Shown here: positions 7,584-15,134 of the stretch, in pieces | Position numbering within the stretch: position 1 is the first letter of the stretch | Layout of the letters: each line of letters begins with the position of its first letter | NCBI GenBank assembly: GCA_002451155.1 | Contig: DKBG01000340.1 | Span: 14,223-32,337, forward strand | Source: Ignavibacteria bacterium UBA6906 | GTDB taxonomy: Bacteria > Bacteroidota > Ignavibacteria > UBA10030 > UBA6906 | Direction of reading: 5' to 3' | Length of the DNA: 18,115 nucleotides | Program-made: the position numbers and the translations under genes | The notes under the pieces: generated by a model | The model's database searches: none | What the model saw: the letters and a program-made list of their open reading frames with translations, nothing else | Told to the model about the DNA's origin: nothing

Positions 7584-8786
7584 TTATCGCGCGAGCACGA
7601 CGGCAAAGGAAATCACTGCGATCACAGTTCCGTACATGAAGACGCTGTACGCGATCCGGAGGTGGAAGTACTTGCGTCCGAGGACCTGGCCCAGATTGAA
7701 GAAGTCGCGGATCATCGTGCCATACAGGTATTCCCGGTCGTTCATCATCGCATTCATCCCCCACTCGAAATCCTCAAAGGGCATCTTGTAGAAATTCCCA
7801 AAGAAGAGAAGGTTCGCCTTCTTGTTCTGAATATCCTCTCTGGAAAATCTCCCGCTGGTGAGTTTCGGCTTCGTGGCAAGCGTCGCAAAGATAATCGTCA
7901 GCATGCAGACGCTGAGCAATATCATCGTCGGGACGAGCAGGGGCCGTATGTCGTCGATATTTCGAAACATCTGGGTCAAGACGATAGATATGACCAGGGC
8001 GTTGACGGTGATAAGAATGTTCGCCTTCTGGTCCGCAATTGAGCTCAGGTTGAGGTGGTTCTGCGGCGCGGTGCGAAACATTGTCTCGATACCGCGCTCC
8101 GGCCGCTTTTCCCTTTCATTTTTTGCCCTGACGACATCCCGTTTGGCTTGCTCGCGAGCGCTTCGTCTTTCCTCCTGTTCGAGCGTCGACCGCAGCTCTT
8201 TCCGCAGGCTCACCAGGTGATCGGACCGCCGTTTTTCGAATCGGGCGCGTGCGTATGAGGTGTGGAATGTCCGCCGCGTGACGAGATCGACTGCCTCTTG
8301 CAGCCACTCCGCATCGGTGAAACGCGTTCCGCGGATGGCTTCCCTCTCGAGTCTCAGCAGGCTCAGGTTGCGCTTGAACTTCTTCTTTCCGGTGAACGCT
8401 GAGTCAGCGTCAGAGAGAACCCGCTCAACGGAAGTCCCGGGGGAGTCGGAATGAGACGTGACGCGGATGCATTTCGTGATGCGTGCAATAACGTCATCGG
8501 GGACGGCGTGCTGCTCGAGGAAGCTGGCGGCGATGCGGACGCTGTGGTCTTCGTGTGACTCCGCTGACTCACAGAATCCCGTATCGATGAACCACGCGGC
8601 CAGGAGCAGGGTTTCTTGTTCAGAGCGCTTCAGGTCGCTGCCACCCGCAATCTCCTCACAGAGCTTCACAATTCTCTCCGCGCGCCCGTACGTGTGAAAG
8701 GTGAAATGCTGGGGAAGGCTGGAACGGAGCAGGCTGGCAACGTATTCTGGAGCGTCGGCGAGTGCGCTGGCGATTGTGTCAGGCAT
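7584..8786 (-). CDS. Pycsar effector family protein: HD domain plus PycTM (DUF5706) membrane domain
   Basis: The protein has 400 residues. ATG 8786 is preceded by GAGGT four bases away; upstream in-frame codons give no recognisable sequence. Residues about 15-175 form an HD-type phosphohydrolase domain: FHTYGRAERIV (His31), LAAWFIDTGF (Ile67-Asp68 where the family has His-Asp), SHEDHS (His78, His81) and LSDADSAF (124-131). A charged, probably coiled linker (185-232) leads to GIETMFRTAPQNHLNLSSIA (232-251), ADQKANILITVNALVISIVL with membrane segment 1, a second segment at 283-304, GNFYKMPFEDFEWGM (330-344), and a third at 377-398. This architecture matches proteins annotated as Pycsar system effectors, thought to kill infected cells through membrane disruption when cyclic UMP/CMP appears. 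No cyclase is in the window, so an anti-phage role is not established. It converges with the barrel gene and diverges from the GHL10 gene. Confidence 0.88.
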   Translation of the reverse strand: MPDTIASALADAPEYVASLLRSSLPQHFTFHTYGRAERIVKLCEEIAGGSDLKRSEQETLLLAAWFIDTGFCESAESHEDHSVRIAASFLEQHAVPDDVIARITKCIRVTSHSDSPGTSVERVLSDADSAFTGKKKFKRNLSLLRLEREAIRGTRFTDAEWLQEAVDLVTRRTFHTSYARARFEKRRSDHLVSLRKELRSTLEQEERRSAREQAKRDVVRAKNEREKRPERGIETMFRTAPQNHLNLSSIADQKANILITVNALVISIVLTQMFRNIDDIRPLLVPTMILLSVCMLTIIFATLATKPKLTSGRFSREDIQNKKANLLFFGNFYKMPFEDFEWGMNAMMNDREYLYGTMIRDFFNLGQVLGRKYFHLRIAYSVFMYGTVIAVISFAVVLAR

Positions 8787-9231
8787 GGTGACCTCGTGAG
8801 GATGAAGGGATGGAAGGATATGGCAATATATTCCCGCTCCCTGACTCAAGCAACCGGAGCGCATGTGCGCTGGGAGAATCCCAAAAATCTGCCAGAATCC
8901 GGGAATTTGGGAGGCAAGCAGGGTGGCGCGGCGGCCCCGGCCCATGAGGATTCAGAGTTCGATGACTGTGTCCAGGCACGACTGGGCGCACGAGGATGAT
9001 TCCTCGCTGCGCTCCCGGCGTGTTTGCGATACACCCCGCGTGACCTGACCGGAGAAAGGTGAAGCACGGGTACCGATTCTCAGGAAGCACGAATTTGCCT
9101 TCTCCTTCCTTCTCCGCCTTGACTCTTTCCGGGGCCATGGGTAGATTTTTCTCTGTGTGTCCGTCTCGACTTACTCGTCCTGCATGATCCATGCGGGTTC
9201 CGGCCGCAGTCCATTCCGAGAGGATTCCCCC
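8787..9231. other. Divergent intergenic region
   Basis: These 445 bp separate the start of the minus-strand PycTM gene from the start of the plus-strand GHL10 gene, so both promoters should lie here. A convincing candidate is seen only for the plus strand (9119-9149). On the minus strand, GATTTTTG (complement of 8882-8889) is one base off TAnnTTTG but has no TTG at the right distance. Overlapping open frames on both strands show no family resemblance. Nothing else was recognised. Confidence 0.5.
9119..9149 (+). promoter_or_regulatory. Candidate promoter for the GHL10 gene (TTGACT-N17-TAGATT / TTG-N20-TAGATTTT)
   Basis: TTGACT at 9119-9124 is followed after 17 bases by TAGATT at 9142-9147, an acceptable sigma70-type pair. 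Read as the Bacteroidetes pattern, it is TTG-N20-TAGATTTT, one base short of TAnnTTTG. It lies about 80 bp before the start codon at 9232. Confidence 0.45.
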
Positions 9232-11676
9232 ATGAACCGACGTTCTCCCACAGCGATCACCGCAATACTCATAGGGCTTCTTTCCCTCTGTGTCAGCGAT
9301 CTCACAGGCCAACCCTCCTATACAGGATCGAAGCGCGAGTTCCGGGGGGTGTGGGTGGCAACAGTCCTGAACTACGACTGGCCGCTCAGCCCGACGATGA
9401 CGACTCAGCAGCAGAAGGATTCCCTCCTGGTGCTGTTCGATACATTCGTGTCAGCCCGAATGAATGCGGTTGTGCTTCAGATCCGGCCCGAATGCGACGC
9501 ATTCTACGAATCATCAATTGAACCCTGGTCATACTGGCTTACGGGAGCGCAGGGAGTGGCACCAAATCCGTTCTATGATCCCCTGGAATTCGCGATCACC
9601 GAAGCGCACAACCGGGGAATGGAGCTTCATGCCTGGTTCAATCCCTACAGGGCGTACCGACAGGACAACACCTACGCGCGTTCTCCCGGTCATATTGTGG
9701 AGACCCATCCTGAATGGGTGATCACCTGTCCCGACGGCTACAAGCTGCTCGATCCGGGCCTCCCGGAAGTGCGGGACTACGTGGTCCGCATCGTTATGGA
9801 CGTCTGTCGCCGGTACGCAATTGATGGTGTCCATTTCGATGACTACTTCTATCCCTACCCCGAACACAGTTTCTCCACCCAGGACTCGGCCACATGGGCC
9901 GCCTATCCACGGGGATTCACCTGGGCCAATGTTGCCGGCTGGCGTCGCGATAATGTGAACCTCCTGATCCGTCAGGTCTACGATAGCGTTCAGGCGGTAA
10001 AGCCGGGGGTCAAATTCGGTGTAAGCCCGTTCGGGATCTGGAAGGCCGGAACCCCTCCTGGAATCAGCGGCACCAGTGCGTACGATGTCATATTCTGCGA
10101 CGCTCTGGCGTGGTTACAGGGCAGCTACATCGATTACATTGTGCCGCAGCTCTACTGGCAGTTCGGCGGCGGACAGGACTACGGAACACTCCAGCCCTGG
10201 TGGGGAGGGCAACGGAACGGACGGCATTTCTATACAGGCAATGCGGCCTACCGAATCAAACAGAATAATTGGCCTGCTGCGGAGATCACGAACCAGATCC
10301 GGTTTAATCAGACAAACCAGCTGGCACAGGGGAGTGTGCTGTTTCAGGCCTCCAACCTCAGACGGGACGACGGAGGACTTCTCACGCAGCTTCAATCTGA
10401 TCTGTTCCGGTTTCCTGCCCTGATCCCGGTAATGGACTGGAAGGAGACGATACCGCCGAACGCGCCGCAGAATCTCCAGATCTCCTTCAATTCCTCCCGG
10501 GGGGCGTACGAACTTCAATGGCAGGAACCGGCCGCAGCGTCTGACGGTGATACCGCCGCACGATACGTGGTGTATCGCGTCCGGGGATCCTCTGTCGGCC
10601 CCGGTGATGCCGATGTTCCCAGGAACATGGTGATGCTGAGCGGGACTACCCTGGCAGTGCCGCCGGCGAGGATTGACACGTTCGACGTACAATACTCCTT
10701 TGCAGTCTCGGCACTGGACAAGAACAACAACGAAAGCCCATTGACGCCGGTCGTACATGTTGCGGCGCCCCTTCCAGTGCCGCAGCTTACCTCACCTGCT
10801 GATGGGAGCCAGACATTTGGACGGACCGATTCGCTCGTCTGGACACCCGTTCCCGGCGCGACACTCTACAGGATTCAGGTCGACACGAGCGGAATGTTTC
10901 AGGCAGGGGAGATGATTGTGAACAGAGAGATCGAAGATCATGCATGCGCGCCGCCTGATGTGAAAGGCGCGCAAACCTATTACTGGCGAGTGATCGCCGG
11001 GAGTCAGGTCGCCGAAAGCCCCCTCTCTGCTGTCCGCTCCTTCTCTCCCGCGTGGCCTCTTCGGTCAACACTCCTGACCCCGAATGCCGCCACCAATGTC
11101 TCCCGTACCCCGTTCTTCCGCTGGACACGGGCCGGCGGGACATCGTTCCGGGTCCGCGTTATCGACAATGGCACCAGGCTGACCGTGCTCGATACCACGG
11201 TGACGGACAGCTCGTTCACCAGCACGACTGTCCTCGCGGCCTCAAAAATCTTCGGGTGGACCGTCCTTCCGCACAATGCCTACGGCGACGGGGAACTCTC
11301 AGAAGAGGCACGCTTCAGGACTGGCACGGAGATCGTTGCAGTTGGGGAATCAGGGACGGTGCCTGACCGCTTCCTGCTTGAGCAAAACTATCCGAATCCC
11401 TTTAATCCAACGACGGTGGTCAGCTATCAGTTGCCTGTCGTCAGCAATGTCCGGCTCGCGATCTATGATCTGCTTGGCCGCGAGGTTGCGGCGTTGGTGA
11501 ACGAGAAGAAGGGACCAGGGATCTATGAGGTGATGTTTGATGCGCGTGGCCTTCCCAGTGGAGTGTTTTTCTGCAGGCTGAGCGCCATGCCGGTCGCAGG
11601 AGGGGAAGCTGGCGGTCCGTCGCAAGGCCATGGAGCTGGCTTCGTCCAGACACGCAAAATGGTATTGCTGAGATAA
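9232..11676 (+). CDS. Secreted GHL10 (YngK-like) glycoside hydrolase with Fn3-like modules and T9SS sorting domain
   Basis: The protein has 814 residues. ATG 9232 has GAGAGGA seven bases upstream; a longer frame from 9157 adds residues before the signal peptide and is not preferred. The signal peptide ends near TGQ (residue 27). The catalytic module (about 33-370) carries the DUF187/GHL10 landmarks REFRGVWVATVLNYDWP, LQIRPECDAFYES, LHAWFNPYRA, DGVHFDDYFYPYP, GVSPFGIW and DYIVPQLYW. Next come a fibronectin III domain (about 415-505, ending SALDKNNNES) and two further beta-sandwich modules (about 515-600 and 605-690) with TYYWRV and PFFRWTRA signatures. The C-terminus is a T9SS type A sorting domain: EQNYPNPFNPTT (about 717-728), YDLLGREVAAL, GLPSGVFFCRL and the final KMVLLR. 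It should be exported through the outer membrane and attached to, or released from, the surface. Relatives act on peptidoglycan-like or plant glycans; the substrate here is unknown. Confidence 0.92.
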   Translation: MNRRSPTAITAILIGLLSLCVSDLTGQPSYTGSKREFRGVWVATVLNYDWPLSPTMTTQQQKDSLLVLFDTFVSARMNAVVLQIRPECDAFYESSIEPWSYWLTGAQGVAPNPFYDPLEFAITEAHNRGMELHAWFNPYRAYRQDNTYARSPGHIVETHPEWVITCPDGYKLLDPGLPEVRDYVVRIVMDVCRRYAIDGVHFDDYFYPYPEHSFSTQDSATWAAYPRGFTWANVAGWRRDNVNLLIRQVYDSVQAVKPGVKFGVSPFGIWKAGTPPGISGTSAYDVIFCDALAWLQGSYIDYIVPQLYWQFGGGQDYGTLQPWWGGQRNGRHFYTGNAAYRIKQNNWPAAEITNQIRFNQTNQLAQGSVLFQASNLRRDDGGLLTQLQSDLFRFPALIPVMDWKETIPPNAPQNLQISFNSSRGAYELQWQEPAAASDGDTAARYVVYRVRGSSVGPGDADVPRNMVMLSGTTLAVPPARIDTFDVQYSFAVSALDKNNNESPLTPVVHVAAPLPVPQLTSPADGSQTFGRTDSLVWTPVPGATLYRIQVDTSGMFQAGEMIVNREIEDHACAPPDVKGAQTYYWRVIAGSQVAESPLSAVRSFSPAWPLRSTLLTPNAATNVSRTPFFRWTRAGGTSFRVRVIDNGTRLTVLDTTVTDSSFTSTTVLAASKIFGWTVLPHNAYGDGELSEEARFRTGTEIVAVGESGTVPDRFLLEQNYPNPFNPTTVVSYQLPVVSNVRLAIYDLLGREVAALVNEKKGPGIYEVMFDARGLPSGVFFCRLSAMPVAGGEAGGPSQGHGAGFVQTRKMVLLR

Positions 11677-12200
11677 GACGGAGCACTTCAGGATTCTTGA
11701 CAGGCGTCCGGGACAACCGCAGGCCGGGGTTCTTTCTACGTCGACGGGATTGTGTCAAACGACCCGTGGTGAGAGGAATGCCGGAGCAAGGATGTGCAGT
11801 CAGCGGCGAGGATCCGGACCCCGCGTTTTGTTTGCGTTCCGAACGGGGCAGTGGCGCGCATGCAGATGGAGGGCTGGATCGCTCGCACGGTCCCGCTCCT
11901 GCTGTGTGCGGGATTTGGCAGCGCTCTTCCGGACGCTGCCCTTCCAGACCTCCTTTCCCCAGGAACAACAGATCGTTTTTATTTCCGGGATCCTGGCCGC
12001 CACACTCCTTCTCCGCTTGCCGTATTTCACTCAGGATAAAGAGACGAATGATTGGGGCCGTCCGCGTGCACGGCTGATTGTCTGTCGTAGATGAGACGAT
12101 CGTGAACGGCCAGGTGCAGTTGAAATCGTGTGATGGATTCTCTACCTTAGTAGGTCTGGCGCAGTTGACGTGACCGCCTCCTCAGCGTGCCATCTGCAAT
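11677..12200. other. Intergenic region without a supported gene
   Basis: These 524 bp lie between the T9SS-tailed hydrolase and the response regulator. Several overlapping open frames exist, but none has a ribosome binding site together with a recognisable family. No rho-independent terminator was found behind the hydrolase gene. The only feature supported is the promoter candidate at 12120-12150. A hydrophobic stretch in one frame around 11955-12045 may be a gene fragment but cannot be assigned. Confidence 0.5.
12120..12150 (+). promoter_or_regulatory. Candidate promoter for the response regulator (TTG-N20-TACCTTAG)
   Basis: TTG at 12120-12122 and TACCTTAG at 12143-12150 are 20 bases apart; the -7 box differs from TAnnTTTG by one base. 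Read as sigma70, it is TTGAAA-N17-TACCTT. It lies about 50 bp before the ATG at 12201. Confidence 0.4.
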
Positions 12201-12887
12201 ATGAAGATGATCCGGCTCATCATAGTCGAAGATAATCGCCTCTTGCGAGAGGGATTGACCGCCATGCTCCGGGAGCAGTCGGATATTTCCGTCATTGCCT
12301 CCCTGGACAGCGGGGATTCGCTTCTTCGTTCATTGCGAAAACAGGTCGACATTGTCCTGCTGGACCTCATCCTCAGAAGCCAGAACAGCCTCGGCCTCGT
12401 GGAGTCAGTCAAGCGGAAAAATCCCCGGGCGAGGATCATTGTCATGGATCTCGCGCCGATCCAACCTGCACTTGTGGACTACGTAATGGCCGGGGTTGAC
12501 GGCTTCGTGCTCAAAGATGCGACTTTCGCCGAGTTTCTCCACACAGTCCGGCAGGTGGCTCGAGGAACAAGGGTAATGCCTGCGATGCTTACCTCTTCAC
12601 TCCTTTCTCAGATTGCCGAGCACGTAACGCGGAATGGCAAAGGGAACCCCTTTAAATCCGTCAAAATGACGAGCCGGGAGCGGGAAGTGGTGGAACTCAT
12701 TGCCGAGGGATTGAGCAACAAACAGATCGCCGCACAGCTCAATCTCGCTGTGGATACTGTGAAGAGTCATGTCCATAACATTCTCGAAAAGCTTTCGCTG
12801 CACACACGCCTGGAAATTGCCAGCTACCGTCATCTCGGCGGCCCACTGCATCCTTCATCCAGAACCACCAACCATTCAGACGACTGA
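12201..12887 (+). CDS. NarL/FixJ (LuxR) family response regulator
   Basis: The protein has 228 residues. The receiver domain (about 4-125) has the acidic pair Glu10-Asp11 (IIVEDN), the phospho-acceptor Asp55 in VDIVLLDLIL and the conserved Lys105 in GFVLKDAT. Where most receivers have Thr/Ser, this one reads IVMDLAP (Asp83). From memory, related LuxR regulators in this group share that feature, so phosphorylation signalling may be atypical. The C-terminal HTH (about 156-210) is canonical: MTSREREVVELIAEGLSNKQ, then TVKSHVHNILEKLSLHTRLE. The protein would bind DNA and regulate transcription. No histidine kinase is in the window, so it is an orphan here. ATG 12201 has no clear Shine-Dalgarno; ATG 12207 is an alternative. 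A promoter candidate precedes it. The next gene downstream encodes a fragment of the same kind of receiver. Confidence 0.95.
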   Translation: MKMIRLIIVEDNRLLREGLTAMLREQSDISVIASLDSGDSLLRSLRKQVDIVLLDLILRSQNSLGLVESVKRKNPRARIIVMDLAPIQPALVDYVMAGVDGFVLKDATFAEFLHTVRQVARGTRVMPAMLTSSLLSQIAEHVTRNGKGNPFKSVKMTSREREVVELIAEGLSNKQIAAQLNLAVDTVKSHVHNILEKLSLHTRLEIASYRHLGGPLHPSSRTTNHSDD

Positions 12888-13185
12888 GCCCGACGCGGTC
12901 TCTGTGTCCTGCCCGCGCCGTCCCGCGTTCGCCAGAGCGGGATTGAGGCTCTCTCCTCCGCGAGGACAACGCATCTCGTGAGCAGGAGCTGCACTCCCCC
13001 CCCCCGAAGGGACTAACCCTCTTTCCAACCCTCTGGGCGATTTCGCTGAGGGGGGATTGTTCCTACACTGTAGATGAAAAAACGGGGGTACTCCAGGTGC
13101 GCAGACGGTTGTCGTTGACGAAATACGCGTGGGGTTCTTTATCGCCTCGCGGGGCGGATCGCTTCCGTGAGAAGGGAGCCGTGTG
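12888..13185. other. Structured intergenic region with a 10-C tract and nested inverted repeats
   Basis: This 298-bp gap separates the response regulator from the receiver-fragment gene. CCCGC/GCGGG arms surround a 10-base loop at about 12922-12941. TGTCCT (12905-12910) can pair with AGGACA (12963-12968). A run of ten C lies at 12996-13005 and can pair with GGGGGG at 13050-13055. Within this, CCCTC (13029-13033) and GAGGG (13048-13052) form a stem with an inner GCG/CGC stem. No T-tract marks a clear terminator. One plus frame is open from 12947 to a TGA at 13184-13186 that overlaps the next ATG, but it lacks a start codon. Confidence 0.4.
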
Positions 13186-13491
13186 ATGACACCTCCCGCG
13201 AAAAAGGCCTCGCGCCCCCGATCGCCGAGACCGAAAAGAGTCCCGGTTCGGCACACCACATCCGTACTGGACCTCGTCCGGGCGGGGGTCGAACGGTTTG
13301 TACTGAAGGACGCAACCATGATGTCGTTCCAGAAGACGATCCGTGCGGCTGCAAAAAAGGGAGGGAATTCGACACACCCGCTTAGCGGAGTCGCGTTCCG
13401 GCGAATTGTGAAACAGGCCATACGAGAGCGGAAGCGGAGAATAGGCAGGGCATTACGCGAAAACCCTGAATCTGATGAGGAGATCTCCTAA
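13186..13491 (+). CDS. Truncated receiver-domain protein (C-terminal half of a REC domain only)
   Basis: The protein has 101 residues. ATG 13186 has GAAGGGAG seven bases upstream; the GTG directly before it (13183) is less likely. After a basic N-terminus rich in Arg, Lys and Pro (1-22), residues 26-80 read VLDLVRAGVERFVLKDAT and then MMSFQKTIRAAAKKGG. These align with residues 90-140 of the response regulator just upstream (LVDYVMAGVDGFVLKDAT, FAEFLHTVRQVARG). That segment covers helix 4, strand 5 with the conserved Lys (Lys41 here) and helix 5. The acidic pair, the phospho-acceptor Asp and any HTH are all missing. A charged tail (81-100) follows. Its TAA shares one base with the ATG of the radical SAM gene (TAATG), which argues that it is translated and coupled. 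It might dimerise with the upstream regulator, or it may be a relic kept as a translational leader. Function is unknown. Confidence 0.7.
   Translation: MTPPAKKASRPRSPRPKRVPVRHTTSVLDLVRAGVERFVLKDATMMSFQKTIRAAAKKGGNSTHPLSGVAFRRIVKQAIRERKRRIGRALRENPESDEEIS
13478..13489. repeat. 12-bp perfect palindrome covering the ribosome binding site of the radical SAM gene
   Basis: AGGAGATCTCCT is its own reverse complement. Its left half is the Shine-Dalgarno (AGGAG, 13478-13482) for the ATG at 13491, and its right end abuts the stop codon of the receiver-fragment gene. In RNA a short AGGA/TCCT hairpin with a GATC loop could form and be opened by ribosomes finishing the upstream gene. Confidence 0.5.
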
Positions 13492-15083
13492 TGAGGAAGT
13501 TGCACATTGGTGTGGTGGACCTCGTCAGCCAGGGTCCCACGAAGGCGTTGTGGGCGCGGGTAATGAACGCGAACCTGGCAAGTATCATGCCCCAGGTGGT
13601 TGCCGTCTGGTGTAAACAGGCGGGACACGATGTTTCACTGGTCTGCTACACCGGCTTCGAGCAACTCGAAGAAGAACTGCCTGAAAATCTTGACCTGGTG
13701 TTTATCGGAGCGTTTACGGAATCCGCGCTGGTTGCCTATGCGCTGAGCAACCGGTTTCGCGCACAGGGGACAGTGACGGTTCTTGGCGGCCCGCACGCCC
13801 GATGCTATCCGGAAGATGCCCAGAATTACTTTGACTACGTGCTGGGGTTTACAGATGAAGCGGTCATCAGAGATGTTCTCAGGGACTGCTCGCGTCATTC
13901 GCCTCTCGGTGTCCGAATGTCAGCACCCAGACAGCCTGACCAGCTTCCCGGAATTCGTGAGCGTTGGGAATTTATGGAGTCCACCCTGCGGAAGGCTCCC
14001 CTCATCCAGGTTGTTCCAATGCTTGCCAGTATCGGGTGCCCTTATACGTGCAGTTTTTGCATCGACTCCACGGTTCCGTATCAGCTTTTCGATGGAGGGG
14101 CATTGAAGGCCGATCTCCGCTTTCTCCGTTCGCGATTCAAACGGCCGCTTGTTGGATGGCATGACCCGAATTTCGGTGTCCGGTTCGATGCGATCATGGA
14201 TAGCATTGAAGAGGCCGTTCCGCCCGACAGCATCGACTTCATCGCTGAAAGCAGCCTCTCCATCCTCTCGGAGCCCCATCTTCGGCGGCTGAAACGGAAT
14301 GGGTTCAAGGCGCTCCTCCCCGGTATTGAGTCATGGTTCGAACTCGGTGAGAAGTCAAGGGCAAGTTCCACGCAGGGGGAGGAGAAAGTGAAACGCGTGG
14401 CGGAGCACGTCAATCTTATCCTGCGCTATGTCCCTTATGTGCAGACGAATTTCGTCATGGGACTTGATTCAGATTCGGGGCCGGAGCCATTCGAGCTCAC
14501 GAAACGGTTCGTGGAGCTCGCGCCCGGCGCATTCCCCGGGTTCTCCCTTCTCACGGCGTTCGGAGCAGCCGCGCCGGTAAACCTAGAATATCAGCGTGAG
14601 AACCGCGTCCTCCCGTTTCCATTTCACTTTCTGAACAACAACGGCGCGATGAATATAAGGCCGAAGAACTACACCTGGCCTGCATTTTATCATCATGTGA
14701 TAGACTTGACCAGGCATTCATTTTCACCCCGCGCAATCGTCCGGCGTATCGCTGCCACAGGGGCCTTTGTTCCACGATGGCTGAACGTCGTTCGGGCGAT
14801 TTCTTCCGAGGGGTACGGGCGAATACGGTACCACAGGCAGATCCATAACCTGCTCCTCACCGATCCTGCGTTCCGAAGCTTCTTCGAACAGGATACAGAT
14901 CTCGTGCCGCGGTTCTACGTCGATCGGATACGGCGGGATCTTGGATCGATCTGGCCTTCGCTGCCACCCGGAGCGCTCCAGCATGACCAGAATGCGTTCC
15001 TGAAATCGCACACGGAAATCAAGGGGCAGGCGCCGATCCACGGACAATCTGCGGAATCGATTGCGGCGTCGCGCGTTGCATGA
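13491..15083 (+). CDS. B12-binding-domain-type radical SAM protein
   Basis: The protein has 530 residues. The start ATG overlaps the upstream stop (TAATG), with AGGAG eight bases before it. Residues about 25-135 look like a Rossmann-type cobalamin-binding domain (NLDLVFIGAFTESALVAYAL, VLGGPHARCYPEDA), without the DxHxxG base-off histidine motif. The radical SAM core (about 175-400) has the cluster motif IGCPYTCSFC, with Cys183, Cys187 and Cys190 as CxxxCxxC ligands, and later VGWHDPNFGVRFD, IAESSLSIL, LPGIESWFELGEK and TNFVMGLDSD. The C-terminal 130 residues have no domain I recognise. Class B radical SAM enzymes of this build do methylations and rearrangements on lipids, peptides or antibiotics; the substrate here cannot be deduced. 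A second radical SAM gene follows after 180 bp, so the two probably belong to one pathway. Confidence 0.88.
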   Translation: MRKLHIGVVDLVSQGPTKALWARVMNANLASIMPQVVAVWCKQAGHDVSLVCYTGFEQLEEELPENLDLVFIGAFTESALVAYALSNRFRAQGTVTVLGGPHARCYPEDAQNYFDYVLGFTDEAVIRDVLRDCSRHSPLGVRMSAPRQPDQLPGIRERWEFMESTLRKAPLIQVVPMLASIGCPYTCSFCIDSTVPYQLFDGGALKADLRFLRSRFKRPLVGWHDPNFGVRFDAIMDSIEEAVPPDSIDFIAESSLSILSEPHLRRLKRNGFKALLPGIESWFELGEKSRASSTQGEEKVKRVAEHVNLILRYVPYVQTNFVMGLDSDSGPEPFELTKRFVELAPGAFPGFSLLTAFGAAAPVNLEYQRENRVLPFPFHFLNNNGAMNIRPKNYTWPAFYHHVIDLTRHSFSPRAIVRRIAATGAFVPRWLNVVRAISSEGYGRIRYHRQIHNLLLTDPAFRSFFEQDTDLVPRFYVDRIRRDLGSIWPSLPPGALQHDQNAFLKSHTEIKGQAPIHGQSAESIAASRVA

Positions 15084-15134
15084 ACAGGGCCGCCCGGTGG
15101 TAGACGGAGAGGGGTGGATTAACCAGAAAACTCC

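Noticed and set aside
7431..8042. 203-codon plus-strand open frame over the 3' end of the Pycsar-family gene
   Set aside because: The minus strand encodes unmistakable PycTM membrane segments; the plus frame is a shadow.
11750..12094. Hydrophobic peptide (IVFISGILAATLLLRLPYF) in one frame, reminiscent of the start of a membrane glycosyltransferase
   Set aside because: The upstream part of the frame is not protein-like, there is no start site, and the similarity is limited to about 20 residues; at most a gene fragment.
12947..13186. Open plus-strand frame whose TGA overlaps the ATG of the half-receiver gene (TGATG)
   Set aside because: It has no ATG, GTG or TTG at a sensible place with a ribosome binding site, crosses the C10 tract, and does not resemble the N-terminal half of a receiver domain.
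12876..13421. 181-codon minus-strand open frame across the structured intergenic region
   Set aside because: It covers the half-receiver gene, which has a good ribosome binding site and recognisable receiver motifs on the opposite strand.
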